The notes under the pieces: generated by a model
Database searches by the model: none
What the model was told of the DNA's origin: nothing
The model's input: the letters and a program-made list of their open reading frames with translations, nothing else
Assembly (NCBI GenBank): GCA_028023455.1
Contig: JAQFVV010006221.1
Location: 7,237,011-7,301,010 of the forward strand
DNA length: 64,000 bases
Source of the DNA: Epiperipatus broadwayi
Taxonomy: Eukaryota; Onychophora; Udeonychophora; Euonychophora; Peripatidae
Direction: 5' to 3'
Part shown: piece by piece, positions 28,607 to 40,010 of the stretch
How the letters are laid out: every line of letters starts with the position of its first letter
How positions within the stretch are numbered: the first letter of the stretch is position 1
Made by a program: the position numbers and the translations under genes

Positions 28607-28727
28607 ATAGCGTAATAAATTTGATAAGAATTAATAGCAAATTGCAAGTTGTAAAAATACATGGATAGAATTATAAACTAAGAGCTGCAGCTTAAAGATA
28701 ACTGCCAGTTACAAAAACAATCATTTA

Positions 28728-29170
28728 GGGATTCAAACTCAGACTTTCACATGACCCACTACTCTCAGTGCCATCTCATATTGCTGACCCACCTGATCAC
28801 ACACATGTTGAAAAGATAAATAATCACCCACCTGATCACACACATGTTGAAAAGATAAATAATCACCAATACACGTATTTCATGCTAAACCAGCAATCAT
28901 CGGTTGGTCTAGATTACTATCCTCACTCATATATACAATCAGTGTTCAGCTTTATATTAAGATAGTCAATCTTCATACTTTAATGGACAGGCTTCAAACT
29001 ATTCCAACTCACAACTCTTCAGCCTTCCATTTCATTGAAAATCTGATGATGGAATGTTCAAAGCCCTTGTTAGTGCCAAGGTTGTCATCCTACCCATGTT
29101 GACATAGGTCAGCAATATGAGATGGCACTGAGAGTAGTGGGTCGTGTGAAAGTCTGAGTTCGAATCCCGA
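28728..29170. repeat. Inverted repeat with tRNA-like heads and a 39-bp tandem duplication inside
   Basis: The arms at about 28728-28786 (GGGATTCAAACTCAGACTTT...) and 29111-29170 (...AAAGTCTGAGTTCGAATCCC) are complementary over about 60 bp. The right arm contains a perfect box B, GAGTTCGAATCCC, so the arms look like a pair of tRNA-derived SINE heads in opposite orientation. Next to the left arm, a 39-bp unit (ACCCACCTGATCACACACAT...) is present twice in tandem at 28787-28825 and 28826-28864. Confidence 0.7.
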
Positions 29171-29179
29171 ATATATTAC

Positions 29180-30960
29180 ATATATAAATGCAGGTTTAAG
29201 TCTGTACAATGTATTAAAAACAGTCATTGGAAATATTAAGAATGTTTGTTAGTTATAAGATCAAGAAATTAGGCATTCAAGACAAAGTACTAAGTGAAGA
29301 CTAATGATAGAACACAGATTAAATAGATTTGCCTATCAAAAAAAAAGGAAGAATTTAAGAAAATGTACTCATATCTGAGAAGAAGAAAAAACTTAATGTA
29401 GATCAGGTGTGATATAAAAAATAAGATGAAAATAAATGTAAAACTCTAAAGAGTAATATATAGAAGAGAGGATCAAATAGAAGTAAATAATGTTGAAGTT
29501 CTATGTAAACTTCCTCTTTAAATGAGGGGAATTAAATAATAGGACGACTACTGTGTTAATAAGCGCAAAGCATCAGTTTAAGTTAAGTATAAATTAAAAA
29601 TTAATATATATGTTATATGTATAGTATTTCTGGAAACGATAAAGAAATAAATTTTATATACCTATAAAATAAATAAAATATTGGGGATAAAAAGTTACTC
29701 CACAAATTGGCTCTTTTTTCCTCTATATTTATTTGTAAAAGTGTGATTAAAGTCTGAATAATTTCATTTATTAAATAACATGATCGGGAGACTGTGTTAA
29801 TAATGATATCACTGAAAAGTAAACATTTGATGAAGATTGTTTTCAAAATTTAATAATTCTTAATAGGTATTTAAAGAAAGGTTTACATGAATTAAGTTAG
29901 TTACTTGAGAACTGAAATTAAAAAAAGTCTATAAGAGGAACTGAAGTTCATTAAAGCAGAAAAAAAGAAAGATCAGAAAAGTTAAGAGAACATTTGAACC
30001 ATTACTGCTAGAGAGAAATGCTAATTTCAAAATAGTTATCATTAGCTAGTGAAGATACAACCTATTTTAAGATCATAAATATTATTAGTTTTTTTTTTTT
30101 TTTTTACAGATGAAATGAAAATCTTTTTGGGTGATTGTCTGTACTTTTATGCAGCAAAGAGACAATGTGATATCTCTTGAAATTTCCAAAAATCCCGAAT
30201 GAACTTTGCTTGAAATAAAAAAAAAACTGCCATTCTGAAGATGAATTTACCATATAAATGATGAGGAAAAAAAACTGCAGAAAATAATCTTATCTATAAA
30301 TATTATAACATTAAGAAAGTGCCATTTATGAGACAGAGAGAAAAACTGAAAAGTAGTGAGACTGGAAGAGTTATGTAAATATATCAATTTATTTATTTAC
30401 AGAAGATTTCTGATCTCATTTTAAATCCTTTTCACGTTTTAGGATATTTTGTAGACAAACTGATGATTTTTTTTTAATTCAATGATAACAGTAATCAAGT
30501 CATATGTTCCAAATTTTATAAACATAAGTTATATTTCCTGATCATCATCAATTTAGAACCATTTATGTGAGAATCGTACTAAAAGTTGCATCATTGAGTA
30601 GCTTTATTTGTAATCAGGATTTACTAGATAAGTTGCTTTAATATTATTTCCAATACGGAAGACTACCAATAATGAGTTAATGATCTTATGCCACAATATC
30701 CTAATTTTTTCTCCATTATTATTCTAAAAATTCTCAATCTAGAACATAAGCATGCTCAGAATCGTGAGCAAATTATGTATATATAGAAATGAGAAAAGAT
30801 CTAAATAAGAATGGTATGATCACTAAATTTAATTTTAATTAGCAAAAGCAGTTTATTAAAATGGTTTGATTGATTAACAATTACCCATAGTTACATACGT
30901 GCACAGAGATAATGATATATAACTGAATTAATATTATTGTATTCTTTTCAATTAAAGAGA
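29180..30960. other. AT-rich stretch without a recognisable gene
   Basis: Nothing convincing was seen. There is a T-run at about 30090 and an open frame at 29613-29846 minus with no family resemblance. Confidence 0.5.
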
Positions 30961-30998
30961 GTCCCGGCCGATGCTATGACACTTAAAAAAAAAAAAAC
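30961..30998 (+). mobile_element. 5'-truncated copy of the tRNA-Gly SINE with poly(A) tail
   Basis: The sequence GTCCCGGCCGATGCTATGAC followed by ACTT and a run of A is the 3' end of the same SINE as at 51817-51933 (CCCGGCCGATGCTATGACACTT plus poly(A)). It is in plus orientation and lacks the whole 5' tRNA part, as expected from incomplete reverse transcription. Confidence 0.75.
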
Positions 30999-30999
30999 C

Positions 31000-32043
31000 T
31001 AATTTATAAAAACTATAATTTCAGCTTTTACTAACGGAATAACCAGCGGCCATCTTTCTTTTACATATAATTCTTTCATTATGCATTCGCGATATTTTTT
31101 TTTGATTATGTATATTAAAAATATTTTTAAAAAATACTTAAATACAAGCTGCAGTTAATAAAATCAATATTTAATAACCAATTGCATAATAAGAATAAAT
31201 ATAAATATTTTACAAATATAATATAAAAATTGAGTTTAGGCTCAATTACACCTGCATTTATATATTTATATACATATAAATAGTCACAATCATGGGTTTA
31301 ATAAATACTTAAGTTTACTGATCCAGGTACGTTTCTAAAAATATAAATTTGATCTCTGTATAGTAACCTTTTTAATGTTTTTTCTTATCATTCTTTGGCT
31401 TTTTCATCATTTGTACTTGGGATTAATTTTCAATTTGGAATCTTTGGGTGATATACTTACAATAAACCAGGGGAATATTTGAGCAACACATATAAACTTC
31501 CATCAAGCACAGATAGTAGACTTAGCATCATTGCTAACAATTTACTTGATGAAAATAGTGAGTGGTCAGTTGGTGAGCTCGCCATATGTAATGTTTGCCT
31601 TCATAAAGATCTTTACTATCATAGCCAAAATGTAAGATTAATATTAAAAAGTAATTTATAACTATATAACTGTTTTACATGCTTATTTCTAGCCGGCTGC
31701 AGTACTTGTACTTAAATCTATTTTGTTTTTGTTTGGCTGTATAAAAATTGATCTAGCTCCTACTTTGTGCTGCACAATTTCTTTATTTCTTCATTGGCTT
31801 TTTTTTTGAAATGTCAATAGTAATTTTATCACTTCTTGAAATACCTTCCATTGAATTTTATATCATATTTCACTTCTATTTAAAATTCTTGGCAATTTAG
31901 AAGATTTATTAATTATAATGGCTAATTTGTTTGTTTTTTTGTTGCTTTATAATTATTTGTAGAATTCCTCTGTCCATTTTATATCATCTGTTTTTTTAAT
32001 AATAGTTTCATCTTTTTTTCTTATTACTGAAACAACTTTCCTT
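31000..32043. other. AT-rich stretch without a recognisable gene
   Basis: Short open frames such as 31479-31661 show no family resemblance. I see no repeat boundary here. Confidence 0.5.
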
Positions 32044-32056
32044 CCAATATCAAAAT

Positions 32057-32441
32057 CGCAAGATCACCATTTCTTATGTTTGCTCATAACTGTTATTAAA
32101 ACAGCAAAAGTCTCCATACAGTAGCGCCACTCAGTGCAAGAAAGAGTAATAAATGGATGCCAGAAGGCTTGTGCATAAAACCTCTATCTAGTGCCTATTC
32201 ATACAATATCCCCAGACTAGTTTCTGTCTTGTGGCCTTTGTCAGTGAGGAGCATTGAATGTGAGAGCACTGCACCTAGATCTTAGGATTTAATGCAACCC
32301 TCCAGAAGCCACCTTTTATCTCTACTTAACTACAAAACTATGAGAATAAAATTGAAAACACAATAATATTTTCAATCTAAGTTCATTAGCTTATATAGAT
32401 CTGAACTCAGTTCAGTACTCATTTATAGAGTTTTGCCTGTT
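32057..32441 (-). mobile_element. Palindromic repeat family, copy 2 (single arm with hammerhead-like motif)
   Basis: This 385-bp copy carries the arm in the orientation whose ribozyme-like strand is minus. It is flanked by a 13-bp direct repeat with one mismatch: CCAATATCAAAAT at 32044-32056 and TCAATATCAAAAT at 32442-32454. The left end shows the extended terminus (GCAAGATCACCATTTCTTAT), while the right end stops at GAGTTTTGCCTGTT. The hammerhead-like segment is at 32209-32250 on the minus strand. Its stem I halves TCCTCA and TGGGGA and its GAAA are intact, but the CTGANGA box reads CTGACAA. Confidence 0.8.
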
Positions 32442-32454
32442 TCAATATCAAAAT

Positions 32455-35040
32455 ATTGTTTAATATTTTTGAGACCTTTATTCTCTCCTCTAGTTGTTCT
32501 TCTTTATATCATTATTAATTCTTTTCATGCCATTTTACTAAACTCCAGATATAGAATTGATCACTTTTTAATATTTTCATATTACTTTTTTATATATTGT
32601 CATATGTGGCTTGGAAATTTTATTTGTAAATTGTACTAGCTAGTATCAGTTATCTTCTTATTGATTTAAATCAAATCTGGACATCTTCAATGTTTCTTAA
32701 TATTTGAAAATGATTAAAAGCTAGAAATATTAATTCTTTGTTGATAGTTAATTTTTCTAACCTTCAGAAACATTCCAATGAATCTGTACTTCTTATTAAT
32801 TTCAGATTTTCTAGTTTTGCATTAACACTGCTAATCAATGATAACTTCCTGTGTTGAATCTATTAAGAATATTACAGTCTTAATATATATATTCTGTTAA
32901 TCAAAATATCCAATTCAATATCTATTTCTGTTTAATATTTTTCTCAAAGAAACAATTTATAATAAACAGCTTTTTCTGAAAATTTCATTTCTGTGTTCAT
33001 TTTCTTTTCTGCAACCATAATCAAATTTAACTACAGCACTTTTATCTTTCAAAAATTTTGCAAATATAGCTTTAAAGTCTCCCATACCACTTTTCACTTG
33101 CTGTTTGCATGATCAAAAATATTTTGCATATCTATACAAATCTTTTTTATCACAATGAAAACTTGTTGGGATTTAAGCTTAAGTTAAGTACTTTCGATAT
33201 CCTCCATTAAGTTGAATAATTAATTTTGCCATTCTATTTGATTCACTATTAATCTCCACAATTTTGTTTACTCTCATTTCACTTGTTTATCCAATATTTA
33301 TGTTTTTGTAATAAAGTTTATATCTACTTTATAATCAATTGTCTTTTCACTTATTTAAATTTTTTTATAAAGTCCAACAATGTTCCATTTACTAATAGAT
33401 AATTTTTCTTCTTCTAATTCATGCAATCTTCTTTCATTAAGAAAATGATTTGTAGTTGTAAGTTAGATAAAAAATGTCATCAAATGAAGTAATTCTTAAT
33501 AACTTCTGTCTTTGATTCCCTTTATAGCTTCTTGCAAATAAGATTCATACTTTTAGTTTTAGCCGTCATTATTGTAAATATTAAAAAGAACATTTGTTTT
33601 TTGATCTTATATTCAGAGATAAAATGTCAGTAATTCTCACTATATTTTCTGGTGAATGTCAATGAGTAGTTCATTCAGGTTTGTTTCGTATATGAATAAT
33701 TGCATACTAATAACATCTGGCATAAAGAATATATGAATGGACATTAGAAATTTGCCATGTTTAGTTTTTTTAAAATATCAAAGAGGAATCAAGGCATCTC
33801 AGTTAACAGCAACCCCTTTTTGCAGCTAAATAAATACATTCAACAAATTTTAGACTTAAATTTGGTTGATGAATTTCTTATTCTGATCTATGAACTTTAC
33901 ATTATTATAACAAAATCTGATCTCAGAATTTTAATGATCTGATGACATTATCTTATTTGCTATTAAGAGGTAATGGGTACCGATGGAGTTGGATATTTAC
34001 ATTCAGTTTTACATTTAATGATTCTTTAAACTGCAAATTGACTCATGAAACAATACTGGGATAACTAATCGATAAATTTTTTTTTGTTTGGATAAGGGAT
34101 TTTTAAACCATTACATAACTACGGAACTTATACATTAATTTATTACAAATTTAATGTGTAATTTTAAATTTTATCATCACTTGTAATTGAAAGTTTTAAT
34201 TTTGAACTTTTAGTATTATGTATTTTTTCAATTTCTTATTTAGTTTTCTGAGAAAAAAACGGAAGGAAGGGGGAACAAAATCCAGTCATTTGTAATGTTT
34301 CTTTTGAAAACTGATTTCTTACAAAATAAGTTAAAAAATAAATAAATAAAACAACATAAATGAACAACTCAACTTTTAGATTTATTTCTCAAATAAAAAC
34401 ATTTTAACAATATAAATGAAGAACACAAAGTTTTTTTTATATATTAATTTATAAAAAAGGGATATATTGTAATGCACAAATAACGTTTCTCTTTTATCTT
34501 TTCGGTTGTATTTTTTAATTATTTACTATCTATATTTTACTTATGTAAAGTAGGCCGAACCTTACATTTATTAATTACTTTATCCCAATATTGTCTCATG
34601 TCATTGATTTGCAGTGTTGTAAAGAATCAAAAGAAGAAAATCTAAGGTAGATATTGGAAACCATTGCTACCTAGTCAATTTGTAAATAATGTGATATCTT
34701 ATGGTTATTACATCTGAATTCTTTCTAACAGAAAAATAAAATCCATATCCTTCTATTAAGTTCATTAATATTATATCTTACTGAAGTGGAACACCCCCTA
34801 CCCCCACCCCGAAAAAAGCCCTTAAAGTTTCAAAATTGTATTCCTTTGTGTAAATAATTTAATGGAAATTTAAAAACGGGTTAGAATCACAGAACTAAAA
34901 TTGTTAAAATCTATATTATGTAAATAAGTTATTAAGTTATTACTCTTTCTTTATAATAGTTTATGAAGATTTAATCTAAATTAAATCATGAATATAGTGG
35001 TGCTACCCTCTCAGATTTCTTATTAGAATTAGTAAAAAAG
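32455..35040. other. AT-rich stretch without a recognisable gene
   Basis: No gene or repeat family was recognised. There is a short C-rich run (CCCCCTACCCCCACCCC) at about 34794. The open frames at 32433-32639 and 33757-33942 are low-complexity. Confidence 0.5.
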
Positions 35041-35059
35041 AAAATCAATGGCTTTATTG

Positions 35060-35145
35060 CTCCGGAGTTCATAAGAAGTTCGGTATCAGAACTGGATTTG
35101 AAGTCCTTATGCTCCTGAGATTGATATTCTACTACCGCACTAAAG
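35060..35145 (-). repeat. Possible tRNA-like SINE head
   Basis: On the minus strand a box-A-like GCGGTAGTAGAAT (35138-35126) precedes a box-B-like GGACTTCAAATCC (35106-35094) at a spacing typical of tRNA-derived promoters. The full cloverleaf is not clear, and I see no poly(A) tail or duplication. Confidence 0.25.
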
Positions 35146-35317
35146 TATGCAGGGCAATAACAAATATTTTTAAATATTGTGTTTATATATTTAAGGATTA
35201 AAATATTTTGTTAATTAAAAATATTTGTATGAAAAAAATAATATATTTATGTGAATTATCAACAGTGAAATTGTTTATATGGATATGAGACTACAAATTT
35301 ACTATCCTTAATTGAAA

Positions 35318-35400
35318 TTCAATTGAGATACTGGAAAATCTCATTGTGCTCATTATAACACTTATCTGACAACCAATCAGATGTTATGATAGCTGTCCGA
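35318..35400. repeat. Single arm of the 35.7-kb foldback family
   Basis: GAGATACTGGAAAATCTCAT and the following ACCAATCAGATGTTAT are near-identical to the left arm and centre of the palindrome at 35641-35817. Confidence 0.6.
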
Positions 35401-35640
35401 ATGACAACCAAACCATAAACACATGACAAAGAATTTACGAGAAAAGGGCGAACACCCTTATCTCTACTTTTCTTTTTATATATCTAAATCAGTCGTAAGT
35501 ATTTAGATTTGAAAGCAAGAAGCTTTAAATATCTTCCCAATTATCTCAATGAGTTTAAATTATAAATGTACAGCGCAAAATCCTATGATTTACTACGCAG
35601 CAGTTTTTAGATGATATAACTAGCAGTAAATTATGTAAAT

Positions 35641-35817
35641 AATATTTAATTTGCAAAATGCAGATAGAGGAAATTGAAATTAAATTGAGATACTGGAAAA
35701 TCTCATTGCACTCATTATCTGACAGCCAATCAGATGTTATAACGAGCACAATGAGATTTTCCAGTATCTCAATTTAATTTCAATTTCATCTATCTGTGCT
35801 TCACAAATTAAATATTA
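35641..35817. repeat. Foldback element, about 177 bp
   Basis: The left arm runs from AATATTTAATTTGC through TTGAGATACTGGAAAATCTC. The right arm is its complement, GAGATTTTCCAGTATCTCAA through GCAAATT-like AAATTAAATATT. The arms nearly meet at about 35730 around CAGCCAATCAGATGTTATAA. No coding capacity is present. Confidence 0.8.
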
Positions 35818-35837
35818 TCTTTAATTGTATTTATGTA

Positions 35838-35992
35838 ATGGATTATTTCCATCATCTAGTATGAGTATTGGATGTCTTTAGAAAGACATTCAATACTCAT
35901 ATTAGATGATGGAAATACTCCAATATATAAATACAACTAAAACATCATCATCACAAACCTTCAAGAAAATACTATCTTTAATTATTAATAAT
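35838..35992 (+). repeat. 3' module of the CCTGAAGAAG-type SINE with a local palindrome
   Basis: At 35840-35920 the sequence ATTTCCATCATCTAGTATGA and its complement TCATATTAGATGATGGAAAT flank GGATGTCTTTAGAAAGACATTC, forming a palindrome. The remainder (ACATCATCATCACAAACCTT) matches the 3' end of the SINEs at 44.1 and 47.75 kb. Confidence 0.65.
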
Positions 35993-36298
35993 ATTGCCTC
36001 ACAGCCATTGCTTAACTTTTTTATAATAAAATAGCCTTTAAGTTATCTACTACAAATTAGAAGCTTGTTCGAGAGCTCCAATAGATCATTGAAATAGAAG
36101 GCATTACTTATCCATTTGGTTAACTTCCAGGTGATGAGGACTTCAGATGTTTTATTATAACTAGATGAGTTGAATGAAAAATTGTATATTACAAGTTTTA
36201 TTTATATATATATAACATTTCATGAAAAAAATTATAAACATTGAGCTGGTATTTTTCTGCCAGCTCATAATCATACATATATATATATATATACACAC

Positions 36299-37122
36299 AT
36301 AAACAGTGAGGATTGCCAATTCCTCTACAAGCTTTATGATAAATGCTTAGCCAGAGCCAGCACTTAAATATCTCTGTCAGGAAACCCTCCCCAAACCCCT
36401 GACCATGGTTTCGTGCTTTGGCACTCCTCAGAGAGGTGTCAGGGTAGGTTCTGACACTAGATCTAAAAATACCAACCCAAAGCCAAGCACTTAGCTAAAA
36501 GTTATCTATTGAGTGGAAAATCTGAAATTTTCAGACATCTACATGTCTTCAAACCCAGCTATCCAACTCAAATAGCTATATGGCGCTGATAGAACTTCAG
36601 CCATACCATATATTAGTAGTCATAGCAATATAAAATTGCATAAGACTTTTGGCAGAGACTATAAATAGTCAAAATAAGAGCCATAGATCAATTCATAGAT
36701 CACATGACCCTATCTCTTAAGCTTGTAAGTTATAAACAGTGAGGATTGCCAATTCCTCTATAAGCTTTATGATAAATGCTTAGCCAGAGCCAGCACTTAA
36801 ATATCTCTGTCAGGAAATCCTCCCCAAACCCCTGACCATGGTTTCATGCTTTGGCACTCCTCAGAGAGGTTTGGGTTGGTATTTTTAGATCTAGTGTCAG
36901 AACCTATCCTGACACCTCTCTGAGGAGTGCCAAAGCACAAAACCATGGTCAGGGGTTTGGGGAGGGTTTCCTGACAGAGATATTTAAGTGCTGGCTCTGG
37001 CTAAGCATTTATCATAAAGCTTGTAGAGAAATTGGCAATCCTCACTGTTTATAACTTACAAGCTTAAGAGATAGGGTCATGTGATCTATGAATTGATCTA
37101 TGGCTCTTATTTTGACTATATA
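36299..37122. repeat. Three-arm palindromic repeat, about 0.8 kb
   Basis: A unit beginning AAACAGTGAGGATTGCCAAT is present twice in plus orientation (36301-36475 and 36732-36866) and once inverted (about 36868-37057). The outer flank 36661-36731 (CATAGATCAATTCATAGATC, GGGTCAT complement) is mirrored at 37060-37122. The inverted copy is complementary to the complete first unit, including TTCTGACACTAGATCTAAAA, a segment the second unit lacks. The open frame at 36851-37054 is only the repeat read through. Confidence 0.85.
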
Positions 37123-37124
37123 TG

Positions 37125-39080
37125 CACACATATTTTGTAAAAATAAAATATATACATTGTAATAAACTTATTTTATTAGAAATAAATAAACACGCACATA
37201 TATATTTTGTTAAAATATAAATATCGTTTTATAATACATAATTTAAAAAAAAAAAATTAACACTTAGTTTTAAAATGGGGATTTAAGAAGTTAAAATGGA
37301 TTAGATCAAGATCGTGCTTATTGATAAAAGTTTATATTTTGTTTAGTCTTTAAAAAAATTCTTAAAGATAGAAAGTAAGAGAAAGCAATTAGTTCTATTG
37401 TTGGGACTTTGACAGTGAAGGTATTTTTATGCTATCTATTACGCTGATCAATTGGAATATTTCTTTGGAATTTTACAATAAAATATGAAATAAAAGAAGA
37501 GAATATTAAAGGTGTGAACTGAGACTTTGGAAGAAAAAATAATAATTACGGACTTTCCTTTTGTTCAAAAATTAATTAGATTTCTGCCGAAGTCAAAATC
37601 TAATCTATGTTTCAATTCGGCTCAGACTGTTGAATAGTAAAGACCTAAAAAGCGCAAGGAGAAAATATTGAACGGCTAGAGCTAACAGAACTTTCCCTTT
37701 TGGGAACCTCTTGCTATTGCCACCTGGAACTGCCTTGTAAATGCCGGACATAGAGAGCTAGCCAAGGAGAAAGGACTGGAAGAAGATACGGACAAACCAC
37801 GAAGAATATAGAGTGAAAATTTCCACCCACACAGGATCTACACTGATCGATCAGGGTAAATAGACTTTTTTTTGTTGTTGTAATTTCAAGAGACATTTGC
37901 GTAATAGATTTAAAAAAGAAAAAAGAAAGAAAAGCCTTCACTTAAAATATCTCTAAGTTTCAGCAATAGAAAGGGAGGGATATAGTCTTTAAATAGATGT
38001 ACTTACTAAATTTAAATTAACCCACATTATATTGTTTTTTTTTATTATTTAATTTTTTTTGTTACGGCCTATTAATTAAACTTACCTTTAGTTTCTAAGA
38101 TTGTTGTTCATAATGTATAGATAGGGATAAGAAAAATTGTATACTCGATCTAAGGACAAGTAAAAGATTTAGCATTAGAAAGAGGAGGTTTGAGTGCGTT
38201 TATTTTTAACAAACGCACTCTTATAGTAAGTCGCCCTTGAGTTCACTCATAGATATATACCATGATATTTGATGATATTTGATGAAATATTGTATAATTG
38301 GTAAAGTGACGGCGCATGATCCTTCGAGAACGATACATGATAAATCTTGGTTAGAAAGAAAAAGGATCGGGAGGGTTTGATTTGACAAATGCGAGGGAAG
38401 GGAATAACCAACAAATAGAATAAAGGTTAATAAATATTTCAACAATATTTAAGCGTCGATCTGTTTTTTTAGTTATTATAATTAATTCTTATCTTTCATT
38501 TTGTAGTCTTTTGGTCCGTTAAAAAGAAAATAATTTTAAGGTTTGCAATTGGTGATTGCCGTTCGTAAATAAATTAACCGTTATTATAAAAAAATTTTTT
38601 TATAATACGGTCTAGGCAGAAATGTTTAGTGGCACCCTCGAACGACCACCGTTCGTTGCAATCTCGTAAAATTTAAGAGCATAACAAAATGTTTTGTTAC
38701 AACATTTATATTATGTAATTCTATGTCTGAAAGAATTCAATATATTTTGAAAATAAATGGTTTATTGTATTAAGTATTTCAGTGTTTTTATATGTAATAA
38801 AATAATATGATGATGAGAATGTAATAACTGAACAAGTTAAAAAAAACACAAGTTTTTGAATCTTCTAATTTAGCGATGCAGATATGCAAGACACATTTAA
38901 ACCCAGAATTTCTTATAGTGCCTAGATAAAATGTTGAAGTTATGCCACCTGGGATCATCTGGAATACCACAATTTGTGCTGTCACATTTTTTATCAATTT
39001 ATATTGGAACTTTTTTTAATATGGCCAACTTTCTATTAAGGGGTTATATAAAATAAGATATCTATACCTGATATCATTGA
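37125..39080. other. Gene-poor stretch with two perfect hairpins
   Basis: No gene was identified. At 38191-38220 GAGTGCGTTT and AAACGCACTC form a perfect 10-bp stem with a 9-base loop. At about 38578-38611 CCGTTATTATAAAAAAA faces TTTTTTTATAATACGG. The patch at 37680-37860 is less AT-rich and reads LAIATWNCLVNAGHREL in one plus frame, faintly like the start of an APE endonuclease (ATWNVRTL), but it is bounded by stops. Confidence 0.5.
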
Positions 39081-39282
39081 TACCTATCTGTAAAAAAAAA
39101 AAAAAAAACCTTTCCCCAAACACATTACAGAATTTTAGACCTATATATATATGGGTCCACTGGTCATCAAACTCCTAAAAAGAGTTATCAAAGAAAAAAT
39201 TGAACCATATATACTAACAACAATGATTCCTATGCAATTTGTAAAAAAGGATTCATCAACAGGTCAAGTAGCTTTATTGTTC

Positions 39283-39315
<33 letters not shown>

Positions 39316-39582
39316 GTGCTAAGAAATATAGTCCAATGGAAATACAGCTGGATGTAAAAACAGCATTCAATTGATTTCAGTCTCATAAATACAATTAATA
39401 ATATAACAATACCTAAATCTTAAAACATCACATGATCACTATATTCCATGCTTGCTCATAACTGTTGTTATAATAGGCAAAACTCTCTCCATACAGTAGT
39501 GCCACTCTAAGCAAGACAGAGTAATCAATGGATGCCAGAAGACTTGTGCATAAATCTCTATCTAGTGCCTACTCATCCAATA

Positions 39583-39624
39583 TCCCCAAACTAGTTTCCG
39601 GCTTATGACCTTCGTCAGCGAGGA
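39583..39624 (-). ncRNA. Hammerhead ribozyme-like motif, left arm of copy 3
   Basis: On the minus strand the order is TCCTCG, CTGACGA, A, GGT-CATAA-GCC, G, GAAAC, TA, GTT, TGGGGA. Stem I pairs TCCTCG with TGGGGA (with two G-T wobbles). Stem II pairs GGT with GCC. Stem III is the two pairs A-T and C-G around a TA loop, and the cleavage triplet is GTT. All core positions are intact. The weak point is an A-G mismatch where a purine-pyrimidine pair normally closes stem II. Confidence 0.55.
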
Positions 39625-39968
39625 GCCTTGGATCTGAGAGCACTGCACCTAGATCTTAGGATCTAATGCAACCCTCCAGCAGCCACCTTTTAACTCTACA
39701 TAACTACTAAACTATGAGAATAAAATTGAAAACACAGATATTTTCAATCTAAGCTCAATAGCTCAATTAGTCATATGGGCCTAAACTCAGTTGAGCACCC
39801 ATACATATTGGTGTCTTTGGCTCTTTTACAACCATAGTCACCACCTTGAAAAATCTATGTGTTTTCAATTTTATTCGCATAGTTTAGTAGTTATGTAGAG
39901 TTAAAAGGTGGCTGCTGGAGGGTTCATTAGATCCTAAGATCTAGGTGCAGTGCTCTCAGATCCAAGGC

Positions 39969-40010
39969 TCCTCACTGATGAAGGCCATAAGCCAGAAACT
40001 AGTTTGGGGA
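39969..40010 (+). ncRNA. Hammerhead ribozyme-like motif, right arm of copy 3
   Basis: TCCTCA (39969-39974) precedes CTGATGA (39975-39981). Next come A, GGC-CATAA-GCC (39983-39993), A, GAAA (39995-39998), C, the TA loop, and GTT ending at 40004. TGGGGA (40005-40010) then pairs with TCCTCA over six positions, one of them T-G. This is the type I layout: open stem I, closed stem II, minimal closed stem III. It matches the invariant hammerhead core CUGANGA...GAAA...UH. The A-A apposition at the base of stem II is unfavourable. Cleavage would fall after 40004. Confidence 0.6.

Noticed and set aside
28787-28864. CRISPR-like direct repeat
   Set aside because: Two adjacent 39-bp copies with no spacer in a eukaryotic genome; a simple tandem duplication.
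36851-37054. Plus-strand open frame of 67 codons
   Set aside because: It lies wholly inside the inverted arm of the palindromic repeat and crosses its centre; no protein family resemblance.
37680-37812. LAIATWNCLVNAGHREL, like the start of an APE endonuclease
   Set aside because: The frame is closed by stops on both sides within 42 codons and nothing downstream continues the domain.
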